From Lophius americanus (taxonomy: Eukaryota > Chordata > Actinopteri > Lophiiformes > Lophiidae): DNA of 64,000 nucleotides. A program made the position numbers and the translations under genes. Positions within the stretch are counted from its first letter, which is position 1, and the number at the start of each line of letters is the position of its first letter. The notes under the pieces are model-generated. The model was not told the origin of the DNA and did no database searches. It was given only the letters and a program-made list of their open reading frames with translations. Shown here piece by piece: positions 1-11,086 of the stretch. Location: NCBI GenBank assembly GCA_037951165.1, contig JBBDHG010000032.1:7059001-7123000 (forward strand). Direction: 5' to 3'.

Positions 1-749
1 AAAGAGAGAGAAAGAGAGGAGAGAGAAAGAGAGAGGGGATGTTCTTTTTTGATTCAATCTGCACTGAGACCTGTTTACTTCCTAAAAGACCACCAAGCAG
101 GCAGTGAGAAGATCTGTGAAACAGAGCGGACCAACTGACAACCAGAATCACAGTCACGCATGACAGCTTTTCACAGTCCTCTGCAGCTCCCCCGCTCTCT
201 ATTCCTCTTCCCCCTGCTGTCCATCCTCCTCTCAGATTTTACAAAACAGTATCCTACACCCCTTATTACCTACATCTCTAATTATTGAAGGCTTAAATGC
301 TGTCTTTTCCTCCGGGTTGGCAGCACCTAAATTGATAAATGTTAACCTCTTGATAAACAACTTCCATTGAAAATCACCCACAATAACTACAGACAGCATC
401 AGTGTCATACTATTTGGGTACATTTAATCAGTCTATCTGATTGGCTAAACATATGCTCTCATAATCACAAAGTAGACAGAGTTGAAACCAGAGTAACCAC
501 AAAAACTGTCAGGTTTTCCTCAGACTTCATTGCCTCCTCCCATCCTGCCATGAAATTTTTTGATTAGATTCTATGTTGACTCAAACATTGACAACCTTGT
601 GACCTGACCTCGTGGCTCGGGTCACCATTGTTTATCATAACATTGCATGTAACTGTGGCGATACTCTTTTGAGATGAAGATCAAGATGTTGGAATCCCAC
701 TGGTCTTGGCATGAATTAACAATGAGCAGTCACACTACAGATGCAGTGT

Positions 750-915
750 CTGGCTTAAGAGTGAAAGGGAAGGCACCATAACGTTAATCTCAGTTAAAGG
801 GTTCAAATCCCATAGCGGCTGCATTATAGCAGCAGAAGTGCGTTGCATATGAATGGGATACCACAGACAGTTCAGCTCAGGGTTGAGATCCCAACGCAGC
901 TGCATAATGCATGTT
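750..915 (+). repeat. Duplicated tRNA-promoter-like segment, possible SINE relic
   Basis: gggttcaaatccc at 799-811 fits the pol III B-box consensus. Tggcttaaga at 751 is a weak A-box candidate 48 bases before it. A diverged second copy, gggttgagatccc, begins at 880, and both copies continue with a similar c(a/g)gctgcat(t/a)at segment. The 81 bp spacing suggests a short tandem duplication. It may derive from a tRNA-headed SINE; no intact element boundaries are visible. Confidence 0.35.
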
Positions 916-1966
916 TGACTGAGATTCAAACTTCACTGTACATTACAAGAGGCAGCTGTGGGCCACATTTGATATCATCTAGTATCAGATGTGATTATTA
1001 TGTGAGGGTTGCGGCGGCACAAAGGGGACCTAGATGCTAGAATGCAGGTCAGCTATAATGGCATTAATTATTAATATCAGAAGTGAATGGGTTACCAGGG
1101 ACCGCATATATTGTACTTGTAGTGTCAAACTACAAGTGATAAATGATCTTTCCATTTTTGGCACTGATTTAAAAGGCCACAACTGCGATAAACTTGGCCT
1201 TCACTACGCAAGACTGCAGGTAAAGTTAATGTAAGCCTGATCCAGAGAAGAGTGTAGTTAATGACTTTGACAACGGATTAAATCACTGACAAATAATCAT
1301 TGATAAACTGATCTGCTGTCAGTCAAACATACGCATGGACCTAGTTTGAATAAAAACCATACAGAATCGTCTTGGATTATATGCATAACAGAAGGTGACT
1401 GGGGAACATATTACAGGAGACCAGAGGGCGAGCTGCACAGAGGCACCAGGTATGAGAGGCATAACTCCACATGATAAATCTGGCACATGCGCCGAGACCA
1501 GATGGAAGAAGAATAGAGGGGGGAATGCAGGAGATGGAGATTATCAGTGTAAACAAAAAAGACAGATAAAAATAGATTCAAAGACAGGCTAATTGAGGTA
1601 ACGAGATAGACCGTTGTTAAGGTAGATATAACAGTAGGCCATGGTGCTGCAACAAGATGTACTTGTTGTGGTCTTCTCTCTGCCATGTTCATTTGAGTAA
1701 ATGGTTTTAATTAACCAGAAAATGCTTCAGATTTTCACTTCCCTTGTTCCATCTCACTTTTTGTCCAGTCTGATGAATTATTTTAATTGCTCACCAAAGA
1801 ACAACAGATCATACTGGTCCTAATCCCTCCTCTCTCACTTAAAGGCACTGTGCAGTAAAAGAGCGAGGTCATATGCCCTCTTAATGCATCTGAGTTGGTT
1901 CCTGCACCAAAGTGGAGGCTCAATCGGGACAGTCTACTGCAGCTTTACAGAATATTAATAGGATGG

Positions 1967-1968
<2 letters not shown>

Positions 1969-2026
<58 letters not shown>

Positions 2027-2070
2027 TGTGTGTGTGTGTGTGTTTGTGTGTGTGTATGTGTGTGTTTGTA
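1969..2070. repeat. (TG)n microsatellite
   Basis: About 28 uninterrupted TG units run to 2025, then interrupted TG/TTTG/TATG units to 2070. Open frames over it are repeat artefacts. Confidence 0.95.
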
Positions 2071-3550
2071 AATGTGGGTACATGTGCCTTTAGTGTATTA
2101 GCATGCCAGACCAATCATTTTTGCAGCAGGGGGATCAAATTCATTTAATGTCAAATATCCGCTGGAGCAGTGATCCTTTTGTTATGACTTCATCTGTAAA
2201 ATGTTTTTCCCACCGCAGGACTCCATATGCTGTTTGCTCAGAAAGCATAATCTGGTTCTGTGTCATAACTGCAGCCACAAATTATAGATGCAGTGACCAT
2301 CCAGCTTTCTCCAGCCCTCTGTACCCAACCCCAAGCCTGGGGCTAACAACACTTTCCTTCTATTCATTCTTCCAATAGTCCATTGAGTCAAAGGAAATTG
2401 TACTTACACACCATAAAATTAAAAAGATCACAGGGACAGCACATTTAGTGAGAAATCCCACCAGGCATGGCAAAGAAAGTGGGAAACTGTTTTCAGAAGG
2501 TTGCTTGGTAAACACAAGTGTCTCATAAAAAACCTTTGAAACTACCGACTGTACTACTGGGTCTTCGCTAAGTGTGATCTTTGGAGAGTTAGTCTGCTTA
2601 CATCTAATCTGGATAAAGGCTCATAGATTTGACTTATTATACACAGAAAAAAATACTTTGAAAGAGTTGCTTTATATAAGAGGCACAGCGTTTGTCCACT
2701 TATTGGAAAAGACCCTGCAGTCAACATGTCTTGTTGTCCGTGATCAGGATAGTGAACGGCTGTTTCATTACTTGAATGTGTGAATATTTTCTACTCCTGA
2801 TGAGCAGCTTGTGGTTTCTGCAGTAAATGTATAGGTGAATTGCGTGGCTGAACTGAAAGGCACTACATAAGTACAGTCCATCCAGGTCTTAAAAATGTTC
2901 CAACCATCAATCAGCTTATGTTATCTTTACAGAAATGAATGTTTCTTTAATTTCCAGCACAGCCAGCATTTTGACCTGACAAAATAGGAAAAGCACAGAT
3001 ACTACAATTAACTCTGACCTGTTTTATTCCAGTGTCTTGCAAAATTCTGACTGGGAAACAGCTTTAACAATGACAGGACCTTTAAAGTGAAGTTTGGCGT
3101 GAAACTGAAATTTCTAATGCTTATTATTGAAGCAGCAGAACAAAGTTTGGTAGAGTGTGGGGTCTACGCCCCAACATCTCTCCCAAGCAGATATATCTAC
3201 AAAGATATTGCGGAGTGATGAGCCACCTTATTGATCCCATTAACCGCAGCTTACAGGCAGATGCTGGGGTGGGGTTGTAGTGCAGGAGTACGTACACAGC
3301 CTGCTCACAGAACAAGTAGGCAGAAGTAGAGATGGAGAATGTCTGCAGCTTAAATAGACCATCAAATTGGGAGCATGTGCTTGATGAAGAATGAGGAGAT
3401 TGTGTGCAGCTCGGGTTGTCTGCTTGAACTGAGTTGCAGGCTGTGCTCCATAAATGGAATTCGATCATCATCCTGGGCTTTTCTGACTCTTAAATGGCAA
3501 AATCTCCACGAAGAAAGTCAACTGGGATTGTGTATTTAAAAGTTACTCAC

Positions 3551-3628
3551 ATGGTGCTTCCAACCACCTGTCTGCAGGCTCCTTCTGACACCCAACCACA
3601 GTAGGGGTCCCTGGAGGCTATGCAAGAC
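3551..3628 (-). CDS. sema6a: sema6a coding exon 14: PSI core
   Basis: A 78 nt exon encoding residues 522-547 (KSCIASRDPYCGWVSEGACR then QVVGSTM, the last codon split). The acceptor is cacatccag and the donor is CACCAT|GTGAGT; phase 2 to 2. CIASRDPYCGW is the invariant PSI-domain core of semaphorins. It lies only 84 bp from exon 13. The following residues differ from mammalian SEMA6A and look closer to the shorter class 6 form. No further exon could be found before the window edge, so the protein is incomplete here. Confidence 0.93.
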
Positions 3629-3712
3629 CTGGATGTGACACACACCATTAGCCTCTCAACATGCTGAATACTGGAGTGTTTTCCTTGTGTCATTTGCAAG
3701 AAACCAACTCAC

Positions 3713-3853
3713 TTCTTGCATCTTCCGTGTCTTTCACAGCGAGAGAGTGGAACTTTAACCACACAGGAGGTGAAAGCGACCCACAGAGTATGACTCTGGC
3801 TATCAATCTGCATGCCAATGATGCGCTTGTCCTCTACACCATCAATGCTACAC
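3713..3853 (-). CDS. sema6a: sema6a coding exon 13: end of Sema domain, start of PSI
   Basis: A 141 nt exon encoding residues 475-521. It begins CSIDGVEDKRIIGMQIDSQS, then HTLWVAFTSCVVKVPLSRCE and RHGRCKK. The acceptor ctcctctag follows a run of T's, and the donor is AAGAA|GTGAGT; phase 2 to 2. The last propeller strand (WVAFTSCVVKVPLSRC) is followed directly by the first cysteines of the PSI module. A plus-strand open frame across this interval is only the antisense shadow. Confidence 0.95.
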
Positions 3854-5454
3854 CTAGAGGAGAAAAAAAAGAGAGAAAAAAGGAAAACGATTATTATTCC
3901 AACATTTAAAAAAGTTGAAATGGAGTCATCTTAGACGTCCAAAAAGGCAATTAAACAGTCCATGTAAACAGACAAACAGGAGGAAGATTAAACTGTGGCA
4001 GAGAGTCAGGTCAGGCAGAATAGAGATAATGCTGGACACCAGAGCATTGGGTCAGAAGCAGATTGGGAGATAATGAGAGATAAAGAAAGGGTGATAGAGA
4101 TGCGACGGATAAACAGACAGATGGGCGCTGTGAGCAGTCAGCAACAGCGCAGCACTTAACTGTAAAATCCACTAACATTAGCCCCCCACCATAACCACCC
4201 ACTCCACCATTCTTCCATTGCCACTGGTCTTCTTTGTGTACGCAAGCCCCCAGGAGTGCCCTCTAATCCCTCTGGGTGTGTGGAGCTTCCTGTCCCTTCT
4301 CAACAGCCATTCCAACGTTCATCCTACCATCCAGCTCCAGGGATTTAATCTCCCCTTCGCAGCGCTCTGGTCCCTGCATTAAGACTCTCAATTAAAGATT
4401 AAAGTCCATCTACACTGAGTAATACACGCCAGTCGGGCTTGCACTGATCCAGCCAGCCAGGTCTGGGAAGAAGGCGGGCGAGTCCCTTATTGGACGTGAC
4501 CAAAGCCAGATGCCATGGCAATAGAGAAGGATAGGAGCAGGGAGAGGAAATAGGACACATGGAGGAGACAAGAAGGAGAAGGAGTGAGCAGAGACAGTCA
4601 TGCCTATCATCCCCTCCATGCGGTTCGTCACATGGCTGCAGCATGTTGGATAACACACAGTGGAAACCATGAAAGCCCTCCTGTCAGGACCTCGCTCTCC
4701 ATCCCTTCTTCCTCTCTGCTGTCTAACACAATCATGTATACTCCCCTGTTTCGTCTGATCTCTCATCTCTGGTCCTCCGCTCTGTTCTTTCACCCTCCAA
4801 TGTGCTGCCATTTGTTTTCCATCATTAATTCCCCCTCAATTAAATATTTGCTTTGGCAGAGTCATTCCGTGGACCATTTTTCCTTATTCGCTTGTACTTC
4901 AAATACACAACCATCCTTGACCTCACTACTGCCCAGCTCACCCATGTCCACACACACCCGCTCACATCCATACATGCCCCTGCAGCCGTGCAATGTATTA
5001 ACAAGATTTCCCAGGGCTGCCTCCAAAGACAAATAGAGACCTTGGTGTGTGAGTGTGTGTTTTTTTTTTACTAAGCCAAGAGCACCAGTATGGTTCAGAA
5101 CCACAGCGCTGCGTTATCCAGAGCCTTGGCGTCTATGTCTTTAATTTAGTAGGTGCGGTTGGGCAGCGTGTAACCTGATAAAACACTTTCAAATGATAGA
5201 GTAGCCATCTGGCTGGCTGGCCTCACTATATTGCTCGTGTCAGGGGGGAACTGACTGGTACTGATGGAGGTGGTGGGTTAGTGGGTTGGCTAAGTCAGGA
5301 GAAGGATGGAAACATATAGCATCACACAAGATCACACACACTCTGCTTCTCTGTAAACTATACATAAGTCATAAGTGGCCTTCCTTTGTTTGTAGCAACA
5401 GTATCCATGTGTTCCTCTATTTCTACCCACCCCTTTAAACCAAGAGTAACATAC
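3854..5454. other. sema6a intron 12
   Basis: A 1.6 kb intron. It contains purine-rich low-complexity sequence around 3866-3890 and 4540-4600 and a poly-T run at 5060-5069. Open frames of up to 150 codons on either strand (about 4410-5036) show no recognisable protein and are judged non-coding. Confidence 0.7.
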
Positions 5455-5628
5455 TTGTCAGGGTTGTAGACGTTGAGCTCCTCCAGAAAAAGGCTATCAT
5501 TGAGGAAGCCATTGTTTATCTTGGCCAGGAACTTGAGGATGATGCCTTTCTCAGATCCCAGGAAAACCACTGTGTGGTTCTTATGGGGACCAGCCTCGTT
5601 GTCCACCACAATGCGTGTCAGACGATAC
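5455..5628 (-). CDS. sema6a: sema6a coding exon 12
   Basis: A 174 nt exon encoding residues 417-474. It contains YRLTRIVVDNEAGPHKNHTV, then VFLGSEKGIILKFLAKINNG and FLNDSLFLEELNVYNPDK. The acceptor is ctttattccag and the donor is GACAA|GTATGT; phase 2 to 2. The choice of GTATGT over a downstream site is confirmed by the next exon starting with G (completing Lys) and then Cys. HTVVFLGSEKG is a well-conserved class 6 Sema motif. N-glycosylation sequons NHT and NDS are present. Confidence 0.96.
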
Positions 5629-7275
5629 CTGGAATAAAGAATGCCAAGTAGAATAAATCAAACAGTCAACCAGTTAAGTGTGCTGACCAACCGAAGAATG
5701 CACATGCCGGCTCCAAACCAGCAACAGATGTTGATGAAGAGCACCAGCAGGGAATCAATTTAAGTGTTCTGAACTCTGGCCCGAAAATCAATTTAAGGGG
5801 AATGAAGGCCCCATCATCTAGAAAAGACGCTGTGCTGTCAATCACCGCTGGTAAATTCCTAAAAAGTATGAGGGACAGCAGGGGAGATTAAACAGTCTCA
5901 TTAATTATCTCATTAATTGACTTAGAGAATCAGGCTGACGTGTGTAGTGAAATTTTAAGAACAAATATCACATAAAAACTGCTCGAGCAAAATAAAACTG
6001 CTGCAAGATTGGTTTTATTTTTATACCTGGCAGCTGATGTTTGGCTCAACACCAGGTGTAGATGCATATCAATCAATCTTCATTCCATTTTTTGAATGAA
6101 AAAAAATGCTGAGCAAAGTCAGCAGAAGAGATAGCTGCCAGTCAGTGTGTTTAGGATCAGTGTGTTATGATTCTTGTTGGTGTTATAGAAGAACAATTCA
6201 GACGCATCAAATAACTGGATGGGGTTCAAAGAAAGACTTCTTTAAGTTATTTATCTTATTACATCGGAATTCCTGCTATCTCTTTGGCCGTCGGTCCCAG
6301 GGCTATGAAACATTCGAACTCTTGACTCTGAAAGGGTTACATGCCTACACATCAGTGTCTTCTGTGAATGTGGCTGTTTTTATAGTTTTTTAATCAAATG
6401 GGAAGGAATCTGAAAGTTTAAGATGAGCACTTGACTGGAAATATAAGAAATCTGCTTCAACCCACAATAAACGTTTTACTGAGTGTCCTCTGACTGAAAA
6501 TGGCTGAAAAAGGTCCAGAATTTATTTTGGATGTGAATCAATGATCAATCAATCAATCGATCAATTTAACCTTACTAGAGATATCAGTTAATACAATAAT
6601 CCTTTATCCTTTCTTCCGATTCTGTTTTCTTTAATTACCAGAGACGGTGCTCCTTCAGTGGCTTCATTCAATCAACAGTAACAGAATTCTGAAGGTCTAA
6701 CCTGGTTTTGAGCTATTCAGGCATAACAGGTGCTCTCGGTTCTGTGCAGAGGGGGATTTGATCCGAGAGAAATAATGCAATCTAAAGAAATAAGACATTC
6801 ACAGTCTTTGCTATTCTTGGTAATGGAAATCTCAAGGGGGGCTGGATTCTTCGCTGTGTATTCCCCCTTCATTCGATTCATTTTGCCAGCTGAGGTCTCT
6901 GCCACTGAACAGCAGGTCTCAAGACAGAAACCCTTTTTCAAATTTACTGGATACGGGTCTACCTTTCCATGGTGTATCCGATGATCAAATCTTGTGATCG
7001 CTTTTGTTTCCAGTTGGTTTCAGCTCAAGAATAGTTTGTCAAATGGAGACTGTGTCACGTGACATAAAGGCCTCACTCGCCTTCACGAGGCCTCTTGAGC
7101 TTATGTACGTATTGTGTTGTTGTAATTCGTGTTAATTAATTCTAATAATATGATACAATGCATTTAATTTGCAATAGTGAAAAAGAATTCTGCACGCAGT
7201 TCATATTTGGTGGCAGCAACGTGAATCGTAGTCTTGAATCCAAACTTAAGTCTATTTAATAAAATAATGTATAAT

Positions 7276-7279
<4 letters not shown>

Positions 7280-7333
<54 letters not shown>
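7280..7333. repeat. (TA)n microsatellite at the SINE 3' end
   Basis: About 27 uninterrupted TA units, directly abutting the 3' end of the minus-strand SINE relic. This suggests the repeat grew from the element's tail. Confidence 0.95.
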
Positions 7334-7335
<2 letters not shown>

Positions 7336-7440
7336 GTATTGATCAAGGACCTTATGGCATTTAGACTGTAGAGGCTGACCAGGTGTCAGGGCATTAACCT
7401 TCCGATGAGTAGACAACCACTCTTCCTCCTGAGCTACAGC
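7334..7440 (-). mobile_element. tRNA-headed SINE relic
   Basis: Read on the minus strand it begins with a tRNA-like head (tagctcaggaggaagagtgg, an A-box). It continues with a degenerate B-box (ggttaatgcc) about 35 bases later, then a segment resembling the common fish SINE body (...ccagTCTACA.., aaggtccttgatcaatac). It ends in an AT repeat. I recognise the layout from fish tRNA-derived SINEs but cannot assign the family. Confidence 0.6.
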
Positions 7441-8060
7441 CAGCCGCGGTTCTGTGAACACGCCGTCTGTTAGTTTTACATTTCCCACAGGATGGTGGCA
7501 TCGTCTCCCCCGGAGACTGACATAAATGTTTGTTGGTAAGTCGTGAAAAGCCAGAAATGCCTTTATGATCAAATAACATCAGTCGCATGGTTGACAGGGA
7601 ATTCGGGGGAAGATGTTTGATTCCTGAAAAGGAGCCAACCGCCAACCACAAAATAAGAATATTCGTACATCCAGTAACCTCTCTTCTGAAATACCCTCAG
7701 AGGATTATAACGAGATCATTACGACAAAGACTAGACAAGCCTGAATCCTCTCCTCAGTGACGGTTAAATACAAATATAAAATCGGTTTCTTTGAGTACTT
7801 TCTAGCCCATGAAGGTAAATGGGCTAAAATAGTTTGCTCCGTCACGTCACTATGCCGTCACCCGGGGAGAGAAAGAGTCTAGGATGGATCAGTGTTCCCT
7901 CTAGTAGAGTAAGATTAGGTCAGCGGATGGTTTGCGGTGGAGTACTACTGCGTTTTAATGAACCTCACTCTCAGAGCAGCACTTCACGTCATTGTTGTCC
8001 CAGGCTGAAGAGGCTCATACACCAGTCATCATGACTGCCTCTGGAGTGTGTAACACTTAC

Positions 8061-8216
8061 CGGACCATGGTCTTGAGGAACCAGGGCCTGTTAGCAATGG
8101 ATGGCACAGCCTCATCCATCAAAGGATGCATCTTAATGAAGTTGAGTGTGTCGTCTGGGAACTCGTTGGAGACCTTGTATCTCTCCATGGATAGTGTACC
8201 GGCACAGTTGCCAGGC
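8061..8216 (-). CDS. sema6a: sema6a coding exon 11
   Basis: A 156 nt exon encoding residues 365-416, including PGNCAGTLSMERYKVSNEFP, then DDTLNFIKMHPLMDEAVPSI and ANRPWFLKTMVR. The acceptor is ccgtttgaag and the donor is GTCCG|GTAAGT; phase 2 to 2. LNFIKxHPLMDEAVP is a strong class 6 signature. The N-terminal stretch carries one Cys where, as I recall it, mammalian SEMA6A has two adjacent ones. Confidence 0.96.
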
Positions 8217-8929
8217 CTTCAAACGGAGAGAGGGGAGGTTAAATGGAGGAGGGGTGACGGGAGAGAGAAAATGGTGAGCAGAGGGAGAAAAACAATAAAA
8301 GTGAAAGCTCTTCATGTACTGTGGAGGGAACATGGATATATTCCGTCCAGAGCGGCAACAGAAAGTTTTACTTCCCTAAAATTAGCGAGAGTGCAACTTA
8401 AAATTATGGAATCCTCATTCCAAGAGGTTGGTCTGAGCACATGACATGAGACGTCTTCTGTCCTTTGGCATCAGGGTCAAGCAATGACAAATTCTATATA
8501 AGAGATACTTTTACAGGGAGTTGCTGAACTGCCTGTAAAAGAGAAGCTGCTTTTGATTGCATATCCCCTTTGCAGGCATCTCACCTCTGAAAGACTGTAA
8601 AACCCCTTAAATGCCTGCCTGGCCTTTGATACCCTGCCACATCACATAATCCACACCAGCGCCGGGAAATATGAGCCAGCTGGACATCGACTGTAAAGAT
8701 GTGAGGACCCAGCCCTATATATGAGAGCACGTAGTGAAGAAAATAATCCTCTAATTTATATAAAAAACAATAATAAAAATGTATTTGTCAATTCCTACAT
8801 CCATCCCCATCATGTACTGAGAAGGGATAGAATTTGATTTGTAGAAGTAACTTGATTTAGTCATTAATCAGGTAATCCTTCAAAAAGCACGATTTTGTGA
8901 ATGATATTGTAAACACATATAAAACTTTT

Positions 8930-9245
8930 TTTTTTTTAATTACACTCTTAGAAATTAAACATGGATGTTGTTTGCAAAAATTACTTTCTATACTTAAAAT
9001 AACTAAATAACTGTATCTCTGACAATTAAAACAGGGGAAAATCATTGTATTGATGATATTTTAAAAGGTTTTTGGAATACGTAATTATGAATAGCTGTCT
9101 AGCTGTAATTGTATGCCGAAAACAAAATCAACCTAACTATGTTTAATATATGAAACCTTTTTTTCAGTAAATGAAACATGGATGTTGTTTGCATTTCATG
9201 ACTTTTTTTCCTGTTGAACCAACTAAGTAGTTGCATGTTGACTTT
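8930..9245. repeat. Diverged local duplication
   Basis: The 20-mer aaacatggatgttgtttgca occurs at 8957-8976 and again at 9174-9193. Similar T-rich sequence precedes each copy, and similar AACTAA/GTAG sequence follows. This indicates an old local duplication with a period of about 217 bp. Confidence 0.7.
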
Positions 9246-9509
9246 AATCTCATTAATGTAATGCTAACAAGTTTTGGGATTATATAATTTTGTTCTGTAG
9301 CAATTGATTAAAAAGGTATTTAGTAATTGTTACATTTAATTTTTTTTCCAATTCCCCCACTTTCTGGACTCCCTTAGGTGAATGTGATTGTTTATTTCTT
9401 TGAGAATATGAAATCTAGAGATATAATAATTCCCTTTGACCAATGAGTCCAGTCGCTGCTAATGTTATCTAGGACAACACTCCCCCAGTCCCCTGCGTTG
9501 TACAAGCTA

Positions 9510-9740
9510 CTTGTACTCAAATGTGACTCATTAAAAATCCAGTCCATATGGATTCTAGGATAGGATCCCATTGGGACTCATTAATGAAGGTAAATACAGT
9601 TAATCATTTTTTCTGAGCTCAGTTATAAAAAGAGAGAGATTTCTTCGTGTCATTTCGCTAAATTTAGACACACTTGAATCGAGGGAAGAGAAACTGTGTT
9701 TTCAACAAAAAGCCCCCTAATGAGTAAAATCTGAATTATT
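9510..9740 (+). repeat. Dispersed repeat A, copy 1
   Basis: Matches 30330-30605 in the same orientation. Shared blocks in the same order are atgtgactcatt, tgagctcagtta, gctaaatttagacaca and aactgtgttttc, with similar sequence between them. A weaker partial echo may continue at 9795-9850. No coding potential or terminal repeats were seen, and I do not recognise the family. Confidence 0.7.
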
Positions 9741-10215
9741 ATATAGAAATACTGTATATATAAGATAGATCTCATTGTATAGATGCATATGAGCCAATTG
9801 GGACATAATGGACATATGGTTTGGAAGTAACAGTCAAAAAACAGTGTTGTTTTTTGTTTTTTTAAAGCCCAGTCCTATAGCATCTTATTTGTAGAAGCTA
9901 CATTTAAATCAGTGGACATATGGAGGGCAGAATGGGAGCAGACATCCCTTAATACAAAAACCTGTAAATGATTCAGTATGAAAGTCTAACACATGGAGGA
10001 ACAGTTTGCTACGGGGCCAGACCTATGTGGCATTGTTACAACTCTCCGTCTGTTTGCCTGCAGATAGAGTCTGAATGCACCAGAGGATGGATGTGAGTCT
10101 ATCACCACAGAAACAACGGCAGGAATAACAGATCTTTTCAGTGTTTGACCTTGTTGAACATAAATTAGTAATTACACGATAATTGAACACACACACCTAC
10201 GCACACACACAAAGA

Positions 10216-10216
<1 letters not shown>

Positions 10217-10275
<59 letters not shown>
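10217..10275. repeat. (AC)n microsatellite
   Basis: About 29 AC units, preceded by shorter CA-rich sequence from about 10187. Confidence 0.95.
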
Positions 10276-10281
<6 letters not shown>

Positions 10282-10848
10282 GTATATATTTCATGTGATA
10301 GAATATGGCATATACATCTAGATAAGATATATAAATGACTGAAGATAAATGATGTAAATGCAGTGCAGGCTCTCTGTTGGTGAGGAACCATCTCCCTAGC
10401 AATATGGGAACACACACAAAACACTCACAGGGCACCAACAATTATCGAGGCCCAGATCTTTGTAGTAAATCTCTTCTTCTTTTTTTTTCTGGAGGGTAGG
10501 AGAGCAGCTCTTAGCGCACTAATTAGCAAGCACTAGATAGGAGATTGATCAGGCTGGTGCATTTGTGGAATTAACCAGCCATCTGTAAAATGATCTCATG
10601 CTTAATTTGTAGATAGTGAGCCCGTCTTTGATGCCGGCGCATGTGGGGTGTGTGTGACGTAATAGGTTAGAGATGCAACTGTAAGAAGAGGTGGTACATG
10701 GGTGAAAATATCTGTGCAAATGGTATGTGAGTGTGATGTCATATGGTGTGGACTGTATAAATGTAAAATCCTTTATTCAAAATATTAGGCACCTGTAGAA
10801 AAATAACTATAATTCACCAAGTCTTATACATTAATTAGAGGGTTGTAG

Positions 10849-10852
10849 AAGA

Positions 10853-10899
<47 letters not shown>

Positions 10900-10900
10900 G
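10849..10900. repeat. (GA)n repeat near the exon 10 donor
   Basis: GA units with regular AAAG interruptions. On the transcribed (minus) strand this is a CU-rich tract beginning about 55 bases into the intron after sema6a exon 10. Confidence 0.9.
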
Positions 10901-10954
10901 GACCGTGAATCTGCTTTGTGTGTGTGAGTTTGGGAAAAACAGTTTCCTTTGTAC

Positions 10955-11086
10955 CTCGGCTTGGGAACCCTTTCTTCGGGAAAAGGCGTCCAGGTGGAGT
11001 CTGGGGATTTCTGTTCCTTGAAACGCCCTGTGAACGTGTTGGCCACTTCCGCCATGTCATAAGCACACACCGCAGAACCTGGTATA
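10955..11086 (-). CDS. sema6a: sema6a coding exon 10
   Basis: A 132 nt exon encoding residues 321-364. It begins SIPGSAVCAYDMAEVANTFT, then GRFKEQKSPDSTWTPFPEER and VPKPR. Phase is 2 at both ends, so loss of the exon would keep frame. The donor is CCGAG|GTACAA. The acceptor is a short CATGGCAG preceded by about nine GT units instead of a pyrimidine tract. SAVCAYDM and GRFKEQ are conserved Sema-domain blocks. Confidence 0.96.

Larger units (their letters stand above)
1..3550. other. Intron downstream of sema6a exon 14 (incomplete)
   Basis: No exon matching the linker after the PSI module (expected blocks resembling EQD...GNT...GDCH) was found on the minus strand. The interval starts with an AG-rich stretch at 1-38. 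It also contains a duplicated tRNA-promoter-like segment near 750-910 and a GT microsatellite at 1969-2070. The rest is unremarkable single-copy-looking sequence. Confidence 0.7.
5629..8060. other. sema6a intron 11
   Basis: A 2.4 kb intron. It holds a GATCAATCAATC-type short tandem repeat near 6540-6563, a 12 bp palindrome containing CACGTG at 7053-7064, an AT microsatellite at 7280-7333 and a SINE at 7334-7440. The stretch 6700-7100 may be an older mobile-element relic but has no feature I can name. Confidence 0.65.
8217..10954. other. sema6a intron 10
   Basis: A 2.7 kb AT-rich intron. It contains a locally duplicated segment (20-mer at 8957 and 9174), a copy of a dispersed repeat at 9510-9740, a CA microsatellite at 10217-10275 and a GA repeat at 10849-10900. 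Confidence 0.7.

Noticed and set aside
1912..2148. Open frames rich in CV/HT dipeptides over GT/CA repeats (also near 10172-10441, 16148-16450, 56713-57092, 58471-58854)
   Set aside because: These are translations of dinucleotide microsatellites, with no protein similarity.
3124..3471. 115-codon minus-strand open frame just after exon 14, tested as the next sema6a exon
   Set aside because: The translation does not match the semaphorin linker, and no acceptor in the required phase 2 gives a family-like sequence.
4410..5036. Overlapping open frames on both strands in intron 12
   Set aside because: No similarity to known proteins on either strand, and the neighbouring sema6a exons join correctly without them.
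7992..8444. 150-codon plus-strand open frame
   Set aside because: It is antisense to sema6a exon 11, which accounts for the openness; the plus-strand product resembles nothing.
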